Shown here: positions 48,058 to 59,788 of the stretch, piece after piece
How the letters are laid out: every line of letters starts with the position of its first letter
How positions within the stretch are numbered: the stretch's first letter is position 1
Assembly: GCF_023094245.1 (NCBI RefSeq)
Contig: NZ_JALMEW010000008.1
Coordinates: 1 to 64,000, forward strand
DNA length: 64,000 nucleotides
Direction of reading: 5' to 3'
Source of the DNA: Halomonas getboli
GTDB lineage: Bacteria > Pseudomonadota > Gammaproteobacteria > Pseudomonadales > Halomonadaceae
Program-made: the position numbers and the translations under genes
The notes under the pieces: model-generated
Databases searched by the model: none
What the model saw: the letters and a program-made list of their open reading frames with translations, nothing else
Told to the model about the DNA's origin: nothing

Positions 48058-48378
48058 TCAGGGCCGGGAGCGGCCGCAGTTCCAGCAGACGTCGAACGCA
48101 CCCTCGAGACGCTCGCCGCAGCCTGGGCAGGTCCAGGCCGGCCGATCGCTCAGGCCTTCGAGGGCCTCGTGGATCAGCCCCTCGGCCCGCTCACGGTTGT
48201 GGGGCGCGACCCAGACCTCGGGCTCGCACTCACCCGGCGGCAGCTCGCCGGCACCGCCGCCCAGCGTCAGGTTGCGCCGCTCGACGGGGATGCCGGCGAC
48301 CTCCAGCAGATTGGCCACGTGGCCGACCAGCAGCGGATTGGCGTGGGAGAAGACGCGGACGAAGGCGAAGTCGTTCAT
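48058..48378 (-). CDS. DUF2007 protein with C-terminal zinc ribbon
   Basis: A 106-aa protein. Residues about 1-70 resemble the DUF2007 putative signal-transducing domain (FVRVFSHANPLLVGHVANLLEVAGIPVERRN). A C-terminal zinc ribbon with two CxxC pairs (CPGCGERLEGAFDVCWNCG) follows. Function unknown. The 198-bp gap to ald has no further gene that I can support. Confidence 0.8.
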   Translation of the reverse strand: MNDFAFVRVFSHANPLLVGHVANLLEVAGIPVERRNLTLGGGAGELPPGECEPEVWVAPHNRERAEGLIHEALEGLSDRPAWTCPGCGERLEGAFDVCWNCGRSRP

Positions 48379-48400
48379 GGGCGCTCGCGTTAAGGAAAAA

Positions 48401-48426
48401 CGGGGCGCGCCGGCCGGCGCGCCCCG
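48401..48426 (-). terminator. Terminator of rlmI
   Basis: A perfect 26-bp GC palindrome (48401-48413 with 48414-48426), followed on the minus strand by TTTTTCC, 17 bp after the rlmI stop. It is about 22 bp upstream of the DUF2007 gene start. Confidence 0.88.
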
Positions 48427-48442
48427 CTCTTGAAGGCCTCGA

Positions 48443-49639
48443 TCAGTCGCGGAAGACGCGCACGCCGAGGGCCTTGAGGTAGGAGGTCTCGGGAATCGCC
48501 GGATGCACCGGATGATCCGGGCCCTGGTGGCCCTGGAACAGGATCTGGGCGTGGCGGTCCTGGTGGCGGGCGGCGCCTCGCACGGTATCCACCAGGCGCT
48601 CCGGCGCCAGATGCATCGAGCAGGAGGCCGAGAGCAGCAGGCCGTCGCGGCCGAGCAGACGCATGGCCTCTCGGTTGAGCTTGCCGTAGGCGCGCTCGCC
48701 GGCGGTGGTGTCCTTGCGCTTCTTGATGAAGGCGGGCGGATCGAGGATCACCACGTCGAACTGTTCGCCGTCGGCCTTGAGCGCGGCCATGGCCTCGAAG
48801 GCATCGCCCTCACCCACCGCCACCTGCTCGTGCAGGCCGTTGAGGGCGGCGTTATCGGCGACCCGCTCCAGCGCCGGGGCGCTGGCGTCCACGCACAGCA
48901 CCTCGCTGGCCCCGCTGGCGGCGGCCTGCACGCCCCAGCCGCCGACGTAGCTGAACAGATCGAGCACGCGCTTGCCGGCCACGTGCTGGTTGAGCCAGGC
49001 GCGGTTGACGCGGTGGTCGTAGAACCAGCCGGTCTTCTGGCCGTCGAGCACCGGGGCGACGAAGCGCACGCCGTTCTCCTCGAGCTCCACCGCCTCCGGC
49101 AGGGTGCCCTTGACCACCTCGATCTGGCTCTCGAGACCTTCCTGGCGGCGCCCGGAGGTGTCGTTGCGCAGCACCACGGCGCTCGGGGAAACCACCTTGT
49201 CCAGGGCGTCGAGCAGCGGCTCGAGCTGGGCCTCCATGCCGGCGGTATTGAGCTGCACCACCAGCACGTCGCCGAAGCGGTCGATGATCAGCCCCGGCAG
49301 CAGGTCGCCTTCGCCGTGCACCAGGCGATAGAACGGCTTGTCGAACATGCGCTGGCGCAGGGCCAGGGCCTGGTTCAGGCGGTGGACCAGCAGCGAGCGG
49401 TCGAGCTGCATGCCCGGATCGCGGGACACCAGGCGGGCGCAGATCAGCGAGTGAGCATTGACGTAGGCCACGCCCAGGGCCTTGCCGTTGGCGGCCTCGA
49501 CCTGGGCCTGCTCGCCGGGTGCGAAGTCCTTGAGCGGCGTGGCCTGGGTGTCGATCTCGTTGGAGTACAGCCAGAGATGTCCCGCCTTGAGGCGGCGATC
49601 GGCGTTCTTCTTCAGGCGCAGTGAGCGTAGGGCGGTCAT
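48443..49639 (-). CDS. rlmI: 23S rRNA m5C1962 methyltransferase
   Basis: SAM-dependent methylation of C1962 in 23S rRNA. The 398-aa protein (E. coli 396) has an N-terminal PUA-like domain (LKKNADRRLKAGHLWLYSNEID). The Rossmann methyltransferase has DLFSYVGGWGVQAAASGA, LDPPAF and the catalytic Cys in LSASCSMHL. It lies 91 bp after mutM and ends at a strong terminator. Confidence 0.93.
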   Translation of the reverse strand: MTALRSLRLKKNADRRLKAGHLWLYSNEIDTQATPLKDFAPGEQAQVEAANGKALGVAYVNAHSLICARLVSRDPGMQLDRSLLVHRLNQALALRQRMFDKPFYRLVHGEGDLLPGLIIDRFGDVLVVQLNTAGMEAQLEPLLDALDKVVSPSAVVLRNDTSGRRQEGLESQIEVVKGTLPEAVELEENGVRFVAPVLDGQKTGWFYDHRVNRAWLNQHVAGKRVLDLFSYVGGWGVQAAASGASEVLCVDASAPALERVADNAALNGLHEQVAVGEGDAFEAMAALKADGEQFDVVILDPPAFIKKRKDTTAGERAYGKLNREAMRLLGRDGLLLSASCSMHLAPERLVDTVRGAARHQDRHAQILFQGHQGPDHPVHPAIPETSYLKALGVRVFRD

Positions 49640-49730
49640 GTCGTGGCTCTCATCATGGAGGTCGTGGGCGTCATGGGGACGTTCGGGGAATGCCGGCCTT
49701 GGGCCCGGGCATCGAATCGGGTGGCGGCGC

Positions 49731-50552
49731 TCAGCTCTGGCACTCGCCGCAGAAGACGCTGGCCCGCTGGCCCAGGGTCACCAGGCGCAGCTCGGCGCCG
49801 CAGCGCCGGCAGGGCTGGCCGTCGCGGCCATAGACGTTGAGCCGCTGGGCGAAGTAGCCCGGCTCGCCGGTGCCGCTGACGAAGTCGCGCAGGGTGGTGC
49901 CGCCCTGGGTAATGGCGGCGGCCAGCACCTCGCTGACCGCGGCCGCCAGGCGATCATAGCGCTCGCGCGAGATCCGTCCGGCGGCACGCCGGGGATCGAT
50001 GCCGGCCAGAAACAGCGCCTCGGCGGCATAGATGTTGCCGACGCCGACGACCACGGCATTGTCCATCAGGAAGGGCTTCACGGCCATGCGCCGCCGGCGC
50101 GAAAGCTCGTACAGTCGCCCGCCGTCGAAGGCCTCGGACAGCGGCTCCGGACCCAGCTTCGCCAGGCGCGAGTCGTGCTCGGCGTCGCCGGCCAGCCAGT
50201 CGACGAAGCCGAAGCGCCGCGGATCGTGATAGCGCAGCACCGCGCCGTCGTCGAGCACCAGGTCGACGTGATCGTGCTTCTTGGGCAGCTCGCCGACCCG
50301 GGCGATGCGCAGGCTGCCGGACATGCCGAGATGCCACAGCAGTGTGCCGCCGTCGCCCTCCAGGGGCACCAACAGGTACTTGGCGCGACGCGCCAGCAGC
50401 CCGATGCGGGCACCCACCAGGCGCTCGATCAGGTCCTCCGGCACCGGCACCCGCAGGCGGGACTGGCGCACGATCACCTCGGTGATCTCGCGGCCCTCCA
50501 CGTGCGGGGCAATGCCGCGCCGGGTGGTCTCGACTTCGGGCAACTCGGGCAT
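49731..50552 (-). CDS. mutM: Formamidopyrimidine-DNA glycosylase
   Basis: Excises 8-oxoguanine and formamidopyrimidines, with AP lyase activity. It has 273 aa. PELPEVET at the mature N-terminus gives the catalytic Pro2 and Glu3. The C-terminal zinc finger has CRRCG and CGECQ. In E. coli mutM also adjoins rpmG. Confidence 0.96.
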   Translation of the reverse strand: MPELPEVETTRRGIAPHVEGREITEVIVRQSRLRVPVPEDLIERLVGARIGLLARRAKYLLVPLEGDGGTLLWHLGMSGSLRIARVGELPKKHDHVDLVLDDGAVLRYHDPRRFGFVDWLAGDAEHDSRLAKLGPEPLSEAFDGGRLYELSRRRRMAVKPFLMDNAVVVGVGNIYAAEALFLAGIDPRRAAGRISRERYDRLAAAVSEVLAAAITQGGTTLRDFVSGTGEPGYFAQRLNVYGRDGQPCRRCGAELRLVTLGQRASVFCGECQS

Positions 50553-50590
50553 GGGGCGACCTGCTCTCGGCGGCGTGCGGCGATCATACG

Positions 50591-50620
50591 CAAGAACCCG
50601 ACCATCGGGCCGGGTTCTTG
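50591..50620 (-). terminator. Terminator after rpmG
   Basis: CAAGAACCCG (50591-50600) and CGGGTTCTTG (50611-50620) form a perfect 10-bp stem, 55 bp past the rpmG stop and before mutM. No T-run follows beyond the stem. Confidence 0.65.
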
Positions 50621-50675
50621 AGGACAGGCCGAGGCCTGCGGCGGAAGCGATCTCGGGAACCGCGGGGATCCCGAC

Positions 50676-50831
50676 TTACTTGATCTTGGCTTCCTTGTAC
50701 ATCACGTGCTTGCGAACAACCGGATCAAATTTCTTCATCTCCATCTTGTCAGGAGTGTTCCGCTTGTTCTTGTCGGTGGTGTAGAAGTGGCCGGTACCGG
50801 CGCTGGACACCAGACGAATCTTGTCACGCAT
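50676..50831 (-). CDS. rpmG: 50S ribosomal protein L33
   Basis: A 51-aa basic protein, [20 protein letters not shown] at the N-terminus and VMYKEAKIK at the C-terminus, typical of L33. It lacks the CxxC pairs, so it is the zinc-independent form. It lies 24 bp after rpmB. Confidence 0.97.
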   Translation of the reverse strand: MRDKIRLVSSAGTGHFYTTDKNKRNTPDKMEMKKFDPVVRKHVMYKEAKIK

Positions 50832-50855
50832 GAGTCTTCTCCCTTATGGAAACGC

Positions 50856-51092
50856 TTAGACGGTTTCGCCGCGCTTGCGAATGTCGCCGAGCACCGCTTC
50901 GATGCCCTTCTTGTCGATGATGCGCATGCCTTTGGAGGAGACGCGCAGCTTGACGAAGCGCTTCTCGGACTCCACCCAGAAACGGTGGCTGTGCAGGTTC
51001 GGCACGAAACGACGACGCGTCTTGCGCTGGGAGTGTGAAACGTTGTTACCAGTCACCGGGCGCTTGCCGGTAACCTGACATACTTTGGACAT
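50856..51092 (-). CDS. rpmB: 50S ribosomal protein L28
   Basis: 78 aa, the E. coli length. [20 protein letters not shown] and the basic core [18 protein letters not shown] are diagnostic. The start is ATG 51092 (AGGCTCTC upstream), not the ATG four codons earlier. It heads the rpmB-rpmG unit. Confidence 0.97.
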   Translation of the reverse strand: MSKVCQVTGKRPVTGNNVSHSQRKTRRRFVPNLHSHRFWVESEKRFVKLRVSSKGMRIIDKKGIEAVLGDIRKRGETV

Positions 51093-51203
51093 GAGAGCCT
51101 CCAACCGCTTGGCCAGGTACGAGTACCTGATTGTTCAAAACCTGTCGGGCAAAACCGGGACGACCCCGCTGTCATTTGACCCAAGGGAATTCAAAGGCTG
51201 CAC

Positions 51204-51232
51204 TTTATACCAGAGTCAACGCTGCCAGACAA
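51204..51232 (-). promoter_or_regulatory. rpmB-rpmG promoter
   Basis: On the minus strand, TTGTCT (51227-51232), a 17-bp spacer and TATAAA (51204-51209), about 110 bp before rpmB. A second -10-like TATAAT lies at 51245-51250 but lacks a good -35. Confidence 0.6.
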
Positions 51233-51333
51233 GCGACGTGCAGAATTATACAGTGATACCACCCGGCGACTGGACCACGAGGACCGTCTCTGGCGAGCTC
51301 GACTGTGACTTCTGCTGTTTTGATCGCGGCGGA

Positions 51334-52008
51334 TTATAGCAGCCCTCGCTCGGCGAATGACACCACCTCGCCATCGCCGACCACGAAATGATCCAGCACC
51401 CGGATCTCGAACAGCGAAAGCGCCTCCCTGAGGCGCTCGGTGATGCGCCGGTCGGCATCGCTGGGCTCGGCCACGCCGGAAGGATGGTTGTGGGCGAAGA
51501 TGATCGCCCCGGCGCCCAGTTCCAGGGCGCGGCGCGCCACCTCGCGGGGATACACCGAGGCGCTGTCGAGGGTGCCGCGGAACAGCGACTCGAAGCGGAT
51601 CACCCGATGCTGGCTGTCGAGGAACAGCGCGGCGAACTCCTCGTGGCCAAGATGGCGCAGCCGCGAGGCCAGATAGGCGCGCACCAGCGACGGCGAGGTC
51701 AGGGCGTCCTCCCGCGCCAGCTGGCTGGCCAGGTGTCGCCGGGACAGCTCCAGCGTGGCCTGCAGCTGCACGAACTTGGCCTCGCCCAGTCCGCGCTCGG
51801 CGCAGAAGCGCGTACGGTCGGCCTCCAGCAGCGGCCGCAGGCCACCGAAGGCCGACAGCAGGTCGCGGGCCAGGTCCACCGCCGAGCGCCCGGTCACGCC
51901 CACGCGCAGGAAGATCGCCAGCAGCTCGGCGTCGGAGAGCGCCTCGGAGCCCAGCGCCAGCAGCTTCTCCCGGGGGCGCTCGCCCTCCGGCCAGTCACGA
52001 ATCGACAT
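51334..52008 (-). CDS. radC: RadC-family JAB/MPN domain protein
   Basis: A 224-aa protein with the UPF0758 N-terminal helix-hairpin-helix region ([28 protein letters not shown]) and a C-terminal JAMM metal site ([16 protein letters not shown]). Despite the name, a role in DNA repair is not established. It lies upstream of rpmB and divergent from coaBC, as in many gammaproteobacteria. Confidence 0.93.
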   Translation of the reverse strand: MSIRDWPEGERPREKLLALGSEALSDAELLAIFLRVGVTGRSAVDLARDLLSAFGGLRPLLEADRTRFCAERGLGEAKFVQLQATLELSRRHLASQLAREDALTSPSLVRAYLASRLRHLGHEEFAALFLDSQHRVIRFESLFRGTLDSASVYPREVARRALELGAGAIIFAHNHPSGVAEPSDADRRITERLREALSLFEIRVLDHFVVGDGEVVSFAERGLL

Positions 52009-52095
52009 CCCGGCCTCCCTGCCCGTCTTTTCACGATGTCATTGTAGTCGAGGCGCGCGATCGGGCATCGGCCGCAGCACCAGGGGCGCCGGCAG

Positions 52096-52176
52096 CGAGT
52101 CGAAGAGGAGGTCCTATGCCATGGACGGCATCGGTAGCGCCCAGGGATGGGTTCACAGCGCCTCCTCGGAGACTCG
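52096..52176. repeat. Structured intergenic repeat, family A, short copy
   Basis: CGAGTC-GAA-GAGGAG (52096-52110) pairs with CTCCTC-GGA-GACTCG (52162-52176), the same architecture as the copy at 5362-5537 but with different stem bases. Inside are the hairpins ATGCC-ATGGAC-GGCAT (52116-52131) and CCC-AGGGAT-GGG (52140-52151). It lies between the divergent radC and coaBC genes, in a 281-bp gap that otherwise shows no gene. Confidence 0.78.
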
Positions 52177-52289
52177 ATGACGGATCAGCCCCGTGGCGCT
52201 TGACCGAGGAGGAGAGCAAAGGGGCGCGGCTACGCAAGGGTGCGGCCGAATGGTAAGGTAGACGGCCGGATTCAGCCGCGGATACGACC

Positions 52290-53519
52290 ATGTCGACAGC
52301 CCTTCCACGCCGCGTTCTGCTCGGCATCAGCGCCGGCATCGCCGCCTACAAGAGCGCCCAGCTCGCCCGCCTGCTCAAGCAGGCCGGCTGCGAGGTGCGC
52401 GTCGTGATGACCGACGGCGCCCAGGCCTTCATCACTCCGCTGACCCTGCAGGCGCTGACCGGCGAGCCGGTACGCACCTCGCTGCTCGATCCCGAAGCCG
52501 AAGCCGGCATGGGCCACATCGAGCTGGCCCGCTGGGCCGACCTGATCCTGATCGCCCCGGCCACCGCCGACCTGATGGCGCGGCTGGCCCACGGCCACGC
52601 CGACGACCTGCTCACCACCCTGTGCCTGGCGAGCGACGCCGACAAGGCCATGGCACCGGCCATGAACCAGGCCATGTGGCGCCAGCCGGCCACCGCCCGC
52701 AACGCCCGCCGGCTGGCCGAGGATGGCTGGACACTGTTGGGCCCGGACAGCGGCGACCAGGCCTGCGGCGACGTGGGCCCCGGCCGCATGCTCGAGCCCG
52801 AGGCCATACTGGCCGCCCTGAACGCGCCCGTCGACCGCCCCGCCGAAGGCCTTCACGTGGTGATCACCGCCGGCCCCACCCGCGAACCGCTGGACCCGGT
52901 GCGCTACCTCTCCAACCACAGCTCCGGCAAGATGGGCTACGCCCTGGCCACCGCCGCGACCGCCCTCGGCGCCCGGGTGACGCTGATCAGCGGCCCGGTG
53001 GCGCTGCCCACGCCGGCGGGCGTGGCGCGACTCGACGTGGAAAGCGCCCGAGAGATGCACGACGCCGCCCAGCGCCTGGCCGGCGACTGCGACCTGTTCA
53101 TCGGCTGCGCCGCGGTGGCGGACTACCGCGCCAAGGCGCCGGCCGAGCACAAGCTCAAGAAGCAGGACGGCGAGGACACCCTCACCCTGCGCCTGGTCAA
53201 GAACCCCGACATCATCGCCGCCGTCGCCGCAAGGCCCGATCGACCCTTCGTGGTCGGCTTCGCCGCCGAGACCCGGGACCTCGCCGCCTACGCCCGCGAC
53301 AAGCTCGCGCGCAAGAAGCTGGACATGGTGGTGGCCAACGACGTCTCCCGCGCCGGGCTCGGCTTCGGCGCCGACGACAACGCCGCTCTGCTGCTGTGGC
53401 GCGAGGGCGACACCACCGGTCAGGCCGACCTGCCGCCCCAGCCCAAGGCCGAACTCGCCGAGGCCGTGATCCGCCGCGCGCTCGAGCGCCTGGCCCCGTC
53501 GACCGACGACGCCGACTGA
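52290..53519 (+). CDS. coaBC: Bifunctional phosphopantothenoylcysteine decarboxylase / phosphopantothenate-cysteine ligase
   Basis: Carries out two steps of coenzyme A synthesis. It has 409 aa. The N-terminal flavoprotein CoaC (1-190) has the His of GMGHIELARWAD and the Asn of APAMNQAMW. The C-terminal CoaB (190-409) has ITAGPTREPLDPVRYLSNHSSG and the KKLD motif. It heads the coaBC-dut-algC-argB cluster known from pseudomonads. Confidence 0.96.
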   Translation: MSTALPRRVLLGISAGIAAYKSAQLARLLKQAGCEVRVVMTDGAQAFITPLTLQALTGEPVRTSLLDPEAEAGMGHIELARWADLILIAPATADLMARLAHGHADDLLTTLCLASDADKAMAPAMNQAMWRQPATARNARRLAEDGWTLLGPDSGDQACGDVGPGRMLEPEAILAALNAPVDRPAEGLHVVITAGPTREPLDPVRYLSNHSSGKMGYALATAATALGARVTLISGPVALPTPAGVARLDVESAREMHDAAQRLAGDCDLFIGCAAVADYRAKAPAEHKLKKQDGEDTLTLRLVKNPDIIAAVAARPDRPFVVGFAAETRDLAAYARDKLARKKLDMVVANDVSRAGLGFGADDNAALLLWREGDTTGQADLPPQPKAELAEAVIRRALERLAPSTDDAD

Positions 53520-53561
53520 CGCCACCCGATATCGCTCCTTTTTACTCCTGGAAGCCACACG

Positions 53562-54029
53562 ATGCCGACTACCGCCGCCCGCCCCCGCCTCGCCGTCAAA
53601 CTGCTCGACGAGCGGATGCGCGACCACCTGCCCCACTACGCCACCCAGGGCTCCGCCGGCATGGACCTGCGCGCCCTGCTCGACGCGCCACTGACGCTCG
53701 AGCCCGGCGACTGCCAGCTGGTGCGCACCGGCCTGGCCATCCACATCGCCGATCCGGGCCTGGCCGGCGTGATCCTTCCCCGCTCCGGGCTCGGCCACAA
53801 GCACGGCATCGTGCTCGGCAACCTGGTCGGGCTGATCGACTCCGACTATCAGGGCGAGCTGATGGTCTCGGTGTGGAACCGCGGCAGCACGACCTTCACC
53901 CTCGAGCCCTTCGAGCGCCTGGCCCAGTACGTGCTGGTGCCGGTGGTGCAGGCCGAGCTCGAGCTGGTCGACGACTTCGACGCCAGCCTGCGCGGCGACG
54001 GCGGCTTCGGCAGCTCGGGCCGCCACTGA
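53562..54029 (+). CDS. dut: dUTP diphosphatase
   Basis: Hydrolyses dUTP to dUMP, keeping uracil out of DNA and supplying thymidylate synthesis. It has 155 aa. The five trimeric dUTPase motifs are visible: [32 protein letters not shown], and the C-terminal [12 protein letters not shown] that closes over the active site. It lies 42 bp after coaBC. Confidence 0.97.
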   Translation: MPTTAARPRLAVKLLDERMRDHLPHYATQGSAGMDLRALLDAPLTLEPGDCQLVRTGLAIHIADPGLAGVILPRSGLGHKHGIVLGNLVGLIDSDYQGELMVSVWNRGSTTFTLEPFERLAQYVLVPVVQAELELVDDFDASLRGDGGFGSSGRH

Positions 54030-54057
54030 CAACGACTTTCCACACAGGGACGACGAC

Positions 54058-56390
<2,333 letters not shown>

Positions 56391-56394
56391 CGAT

Positions 56395-56414
56395 GCCGGG
56401 GCTTCGGCCCCGGC
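56395..56414 (+). terminator. UUCG-loop hairpin after argB
   Basis: An 8-bp stem (56395-56402 with 56407-56414) with a TTCG loop, 4 bp past the argB stop, followed by TGCCCCTCTT. A plausible weak terminator before slmA. Confidence 0.55.
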
Positions 56415-56451
56415 TGCCCCTCTTATCAAGGACCGACAAGAAAAGAACATC

Positions 56452-57063
56452 ATGACGCAGGCAACCCACACCCCCAGCCGCCGGGAGCAGATCCTCCAGG
56501 GGCTGGCGCTGATGCTGGAGGAAGACAGCGGCAAGCGCATCACCATCGCCGCCCTGGCGCGCCAGGTCGGCGTCTCCGAAGCCGCCCTCTACCGCCACTT
56601 CCCCAGCAAGGCGCGCATGTTCGAGGGGCTCATCGAGTTCATCGAACAGACGCTGTTCGAACGCATCGGCCGCATCCTCGAGGAGGCGCCCGAGGCACTG
56701 CCTCGCTGCGGCCAGATCCTCACCCTGGTGCTGGCCTTCGCCGAGAAGAACCCGGGCCTGTCGCGGCTGCTCGGCGGCGATGCCCTGACCGGCGAGACGG
56801 CGCGGCTGCGCCAGCGCATCCACCAGCTGTTCGAGCGCCTCGAGACCCAGCTCAAGCAGGTGCTGCGGGAGGCGGAACTGCGCGAGGGGCGTCGTCCGTC
56901 GCTGCCGATCCCCGCCGCCGCCAACCTGCTGGTCGCCCAGGTCGAGGGGCGCATCGCCCAGTACGTGCGCAGCGACTTCCGCCACCGACCCACCGAGCAC
57001 TGGGACGACCAGTGGCCGGTATTATCGGCAGGACTATTGCGCGAGGCGGTACAGACCGCCTGA
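56452..57063 (+). CDS. slmA: Nucleoid occlusion factor SlmA
   Basis: A TetR-family DNA-binding protein that blocks FtsZ assembly over the nucleoid. It has 203 aa (E. coli 198). The N-terminal helix-turn-helix is [31 protein letters not shown] (about 31-61), matching SlmA closely. Linkage to dut and argB-type genes is typical of the slmA locus. It is convergent with rpoH. Confidence 0.93.
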   Translation: MTQATHTPSRREQILQGLALMLEEDSGKRITIAALARQVGVSEAALYRHFPSKARMFEGLIEFIEQTLFERIGRILEEAPEALPRCGQILTLVLAFAEKNPGLSRLLGGDALTGETARLRQRIHQLFERLETQLKQVLREAELREGRRPSLPIPAAANLLVAQVEGRIAQYVRSDFRHRPTEHWDDQWPVLSAGLLREAVQTA

Positions 57064-57091
57064 TGCCGCTCGCCGCGAGAGACGGCAACAA

Positions 57092-57123
57092 AAAACCCCG
57101 AAGGCACCAGCCTTCGGGGTTTT
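57092..57123. terminator. Bidirectional terminator between slmA and rpoH
   Basis: A 14-bp stem (57092-57105 with 57110-57123) with A-tract and T-tract on opposite sides, so it works on both strands. It lies between the convergent genes slmA and rpoH. Confidence 0.95.
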
Positions 57124-57150
57124 CTTCGTGCGGCGCGGCAGCCCGTACCG

Positions 57151-58017
57151 TCAGGCCGCCAGGGTCTCGCCGATCTGCTGCTTGATCTTCTTCATGGCGT
57201 TCTTCTCGAGCTGACGGATGCGCTCGGCGGACACGCCATAGACGTCGGCCAGCTCGTGCAGGGTCGACTTGTCGTCGCTCAGCCAGCGCTGCTGGAGGAT
57301 GTCGCGGGAGCGCTCGTCGAGCCCCTCCAGCGCCATCTGCAGGCGGCGAGTGGCGTCGGCCTCCCAGTCGCTGTCCTCGAGCTGGGTCGCCGGGTCCTGG
57401 CTGGCGTCGTCCAGATAGTGGACCGGCGCCTGGTAGGCGGTTTCCTCGTCCTCGCCCGGCGCGGCGTCGAAGCCGGCGTCGTGGGCGGAGAGACGACCTT
57501 CCATCTCACGCACGACCTCGGGCTTGACGTCGAGGTCCTTGGCGATGGCCTCGACCTCGTCGGTGTTCAGCCAGGCCAGGCGCTTCTTGGCGCTGCGCAG
57601 GTTGAAGAACAGCTTGCGCTGGGCCTTGGTGGTGGCGATCTTGACGATCCGCCAGTTGCGCAGCACGAACTCGTGAATCTCGGCCTTGATCCAGTGCACG
57701 GCGAAGGAGACCAGGCGCACGCCCTGGTTCGGGTCGAAGCGCTTGACCGCCTTCATCAGGCCGACGTTGCCTTCCTGGATCAGATCGGCCTGGGCCAGGC
57801 CATAGCCGGAATAGCTGCGCGCAATGTGTACCACGAAGCGCAGATGCGACATCACCAGACGGCGTGCCGCCTCGAGATCGCCCTCGTCGTGCAGACGGAA
57901 GGCCAGGTCACGCTCCTCGTCGACGGTCAGCATGGGAATGCCGTTCACCGCCTGGATGTAGCCGTTGAGGTCGTGGCCCGGGGAAAGGTGGCCCACCGGC
58001 AGAAGACTGGTGCTCAT
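57151..58017 (-). CDS. rpoH: RNA polymerase sigma factor RpoH (sigma-32)
   Basis: The heat-shock sigma factor, 288 aa (E. coli 284). Region 2 has [22 protein letters not shown]. The RpoH-box segment [15 protein letters not shown] (region C, linked to FtsH/DnaK control) is complete. Region 4.2 has [31 protein letters not shown] 58017 matches family length. In E. coli the rpoH mRNA 5' region acts as a thermosensor; I did not fold it here. Confidence 0.97.
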   Translation of the reverse strand: MSTSLLPVGHLSPGHDLNGYIQAVNGIPMLTVDEERDLAFRLHDEGDLEAARRLVMSHLRFVVHIARSYSGYGLAQADLIQEGNVGLMKAVKRFDPNQGVRLVSFAVHWIKAEIHEFVLRNWRIVKIATTKAQRKLFFNLRSAKKRLAWLNTDEVEAIAKDLDVKPEVVREMEGRLSAHDAGFDAAPGEDEETAYQAPVHYLDDASQDPATQLEDSDWEADATRRLQMALEGLDERSRDILQQRWLSDDKSTLHELADVYGVSAERIRQLEKNAMKKIKQQIGETLAA

Positions 58018-58151
58018 GTGCAGGATGTCTCCGTTGAAGCCCGTGTGTGGAATCCCTTGTATGGAAACCCGTACTTGGAACCTGAGTCGCCGCATTGGAT
58101 AGCGGCTTACCGATTTGGTTCCCGCAGTATTCCCGATTCGGAAATGCGTCG

Positions 58152-59123
58152 CTAGCGGGGGCGGATCTGAGCCAGGTGACGGCTCACGGCGATCCAGGCG
58201 CCCACCCAGCCCAGCAGTGTACTACAGCCGAGCAGGGTTGCCGACCCCGCGCCACCCAGCCCCGGCAGCGTGAAACCCGCGCCGTAGCTGGCCGCTAGCG
58301 CGGCGATCGGCGTGGCCAGCCAGTTGCCGCCGAGGGTCAGCAGCAGGCAGGCGAGCACGCCGCCGCCCAGCCCGTACCAGGCCCCGCTGTAGAGGAAGGG
58401 GCGGCGCACGAAGGCATGGGTGGCGCCGATCAGGGTCACCACCTCGATCTCCTGGCGCCGGTTCTCCACCGCCAGGCGAATGGTATTGCCCACCACCAGC
58501 AGCACCCCGAGGCCGAACAGCACCGCAAGCCCCAGGCCGACCCGGCGCCCCAGCTCGGCCAGCTGACCGAGCCGCTCCAGCCACGCCAGGTCCAGGCGCA
58601 CCTCCTCGACCCCGGCCATGTCCCCCAGGCCACCGGCCAGGCGCTTGACCGCCGCCGGCGACGGGTCGTCGGGGCGCACCACCACGCTGGCCGGCAACGG
58701 ATTGTCCGGCAGTCGCGCCAGGGCGTCCTCCAGCCCCAACGACTGCTGGAACTCGGCCATGCCCTCATCGGCGGTGATCAGGCGCGTGTCGGCCACGCCG
58801 TCATGGGCGGCCAGCGCCTCGACGATGCGCCCGGCCTCGGCGTCGCCGACGTCCTCCTCCAGATAGACGGTGAGGGTCGCGCTCTCGTCGAGCTCGGCAT
58901 CGAGCAGCCGCGCGCCGTCCAGGGTCAGCCACAGGCCGGCGGGCAGCACCAGGGCGATGGCGATCGCCAGCATGGTCAGCAGGCTGCTCAGCGGATGGCG
59001 CAGCAGCCGGCGGGCGCTGTCCAGCGCCATGGCGCGATGATGGCGAAGCCAGCTGCGCCAGCGACCGCCGGTGGAGGGCCGCTGAGCGCGGGCGCCGCGG
59101 CGGGGGGATCGGTCTCGGCTCAT
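58152..59123 (-). CDS. ftsX: Cell division protein FtsX
   Basis: Permease-like partner of FtsE that activates peptidoglycan hydrolases at the septum. It has 323 aa. A basic cytoplasmic N-terminus is followed by span 1 (about 44-66), a periplasmic loop, and three C-terminal spans. It overlaps ftsE by 4 nt and precedes rpoH in the usual ftsY-ftsE-ftsX-rpoH order. Confidence 0.94.
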   Translation of the reverse strand: MSRDRSPRRGARAQRPSTGGRWRSWLRHHRAMALDSARRLLRHPLSSLLTMLAIAIALVLPAGLWLTLDGARLLDAELDESATLTVYLEEDVGDAEAGRIVEALAAHDGVADTRLITADEGMAEFQQSLGLEDALARLPDNPLPASVVVRPDDPSPAAVKRLAGGLGDMAGVEEVRLDLAWLERLGQLAELGRRVGLGLAVLFGLGVLLVVGNTIRLAVENRRQEIEVVTLIGATHAFVRRPFLYSGAWYGLGGGVLACLLLTLGGNWLATPIAALAASYGAGFTLPGLGGAGSATLLGCSTLLGWVGAWIAVSRHLAQIRPR

Positions 59124-59788
59124 GACGCCTCCTCGTCGGCGACCAGGCGCCCCTCGTGCAGGCGCAGGGTGCGATGGCGCAGGCGGGCGATCAGCGCCAG
59201 ATCGTGGCTGGCGATCATCACCGTGGTGCCGATGCGGTGGAAGTCCTCGAACAGCCGCATGATGTCCGCCGAGAGCTGGGGGTCGAGGTTGCCGGTGGGC
59301 TCGTCGGCCAGCAGCAGGGCCGGCTTGTTGACCACCGCCCGGGCGATGCCCACGCGCTGCTGCTCGCCGCCGGAGAGCTCGATGGGCAGCGCCTTCTCGC
59401 GGTGCAGCAGCCCGACCTTGTCCAGCGCCGCGCGGGCCCGGCGCGCCGCCTCGCGCGGCTCGGCGCCCTGGATCTCGAGCGGCAGCGCCACGTTGTGATA
59501 GATCGAGCGGTCGAACAGCAGCTGGTGATCCTGGAACACCACGCCGATCTGGCGGCGGTAGAACGGCACCTGGCTGTGGTGCAGGCGGTCGATGTCATGA
59601 CCGGCGACCAGGATGCGCCCGCGGCTGGGTCGCTCCAGGCGCATCAGCAGCCGCAGCAGCGAGCTCTTGCCGGCCCCGGAGTGGCCGGTGAGAAACACCA
59701 TCTCGCCGCGACGCACGCGGAAGTCGAGATTGGCGAGTGCCTCGAAGCGCCCGCCGTAGCGCTTGCCGACGTGCTCGAAGGCGATCAT
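59120..59788 (-). CDS. ftsE: Cell division ATP-binding protein FtsE
   Basis: An ABC ATPase of 222 aa. Walker A is GHSGAGKSSLL (about 35-45), the signature is LSGGEQQRVGIARA and Walker B is ALLLADEPTGNLD. It overlaps both ftsY and ftsX by 4 nt. Confidence 0.96.
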   Translation of the reverse strand: MIAFEHVGKRYGGRFEALANLDFRVRRGEMVFLTGHSGAGKSSLLRLLMRLERPSRGRILVAGHDIDRLHHSQVPFYRRQIGVVFQDHQLLFDRSIYHNVALPLEIQGAEPREAARRARAALDKVGLLHREKALPIELSGGEQQRVGIARAVVNKPALLLADEPTGNLDPQLSADIMRLFEDFHRIGTTVMIASHDLALIARLRHRTLRLHEGRLVADEEAS

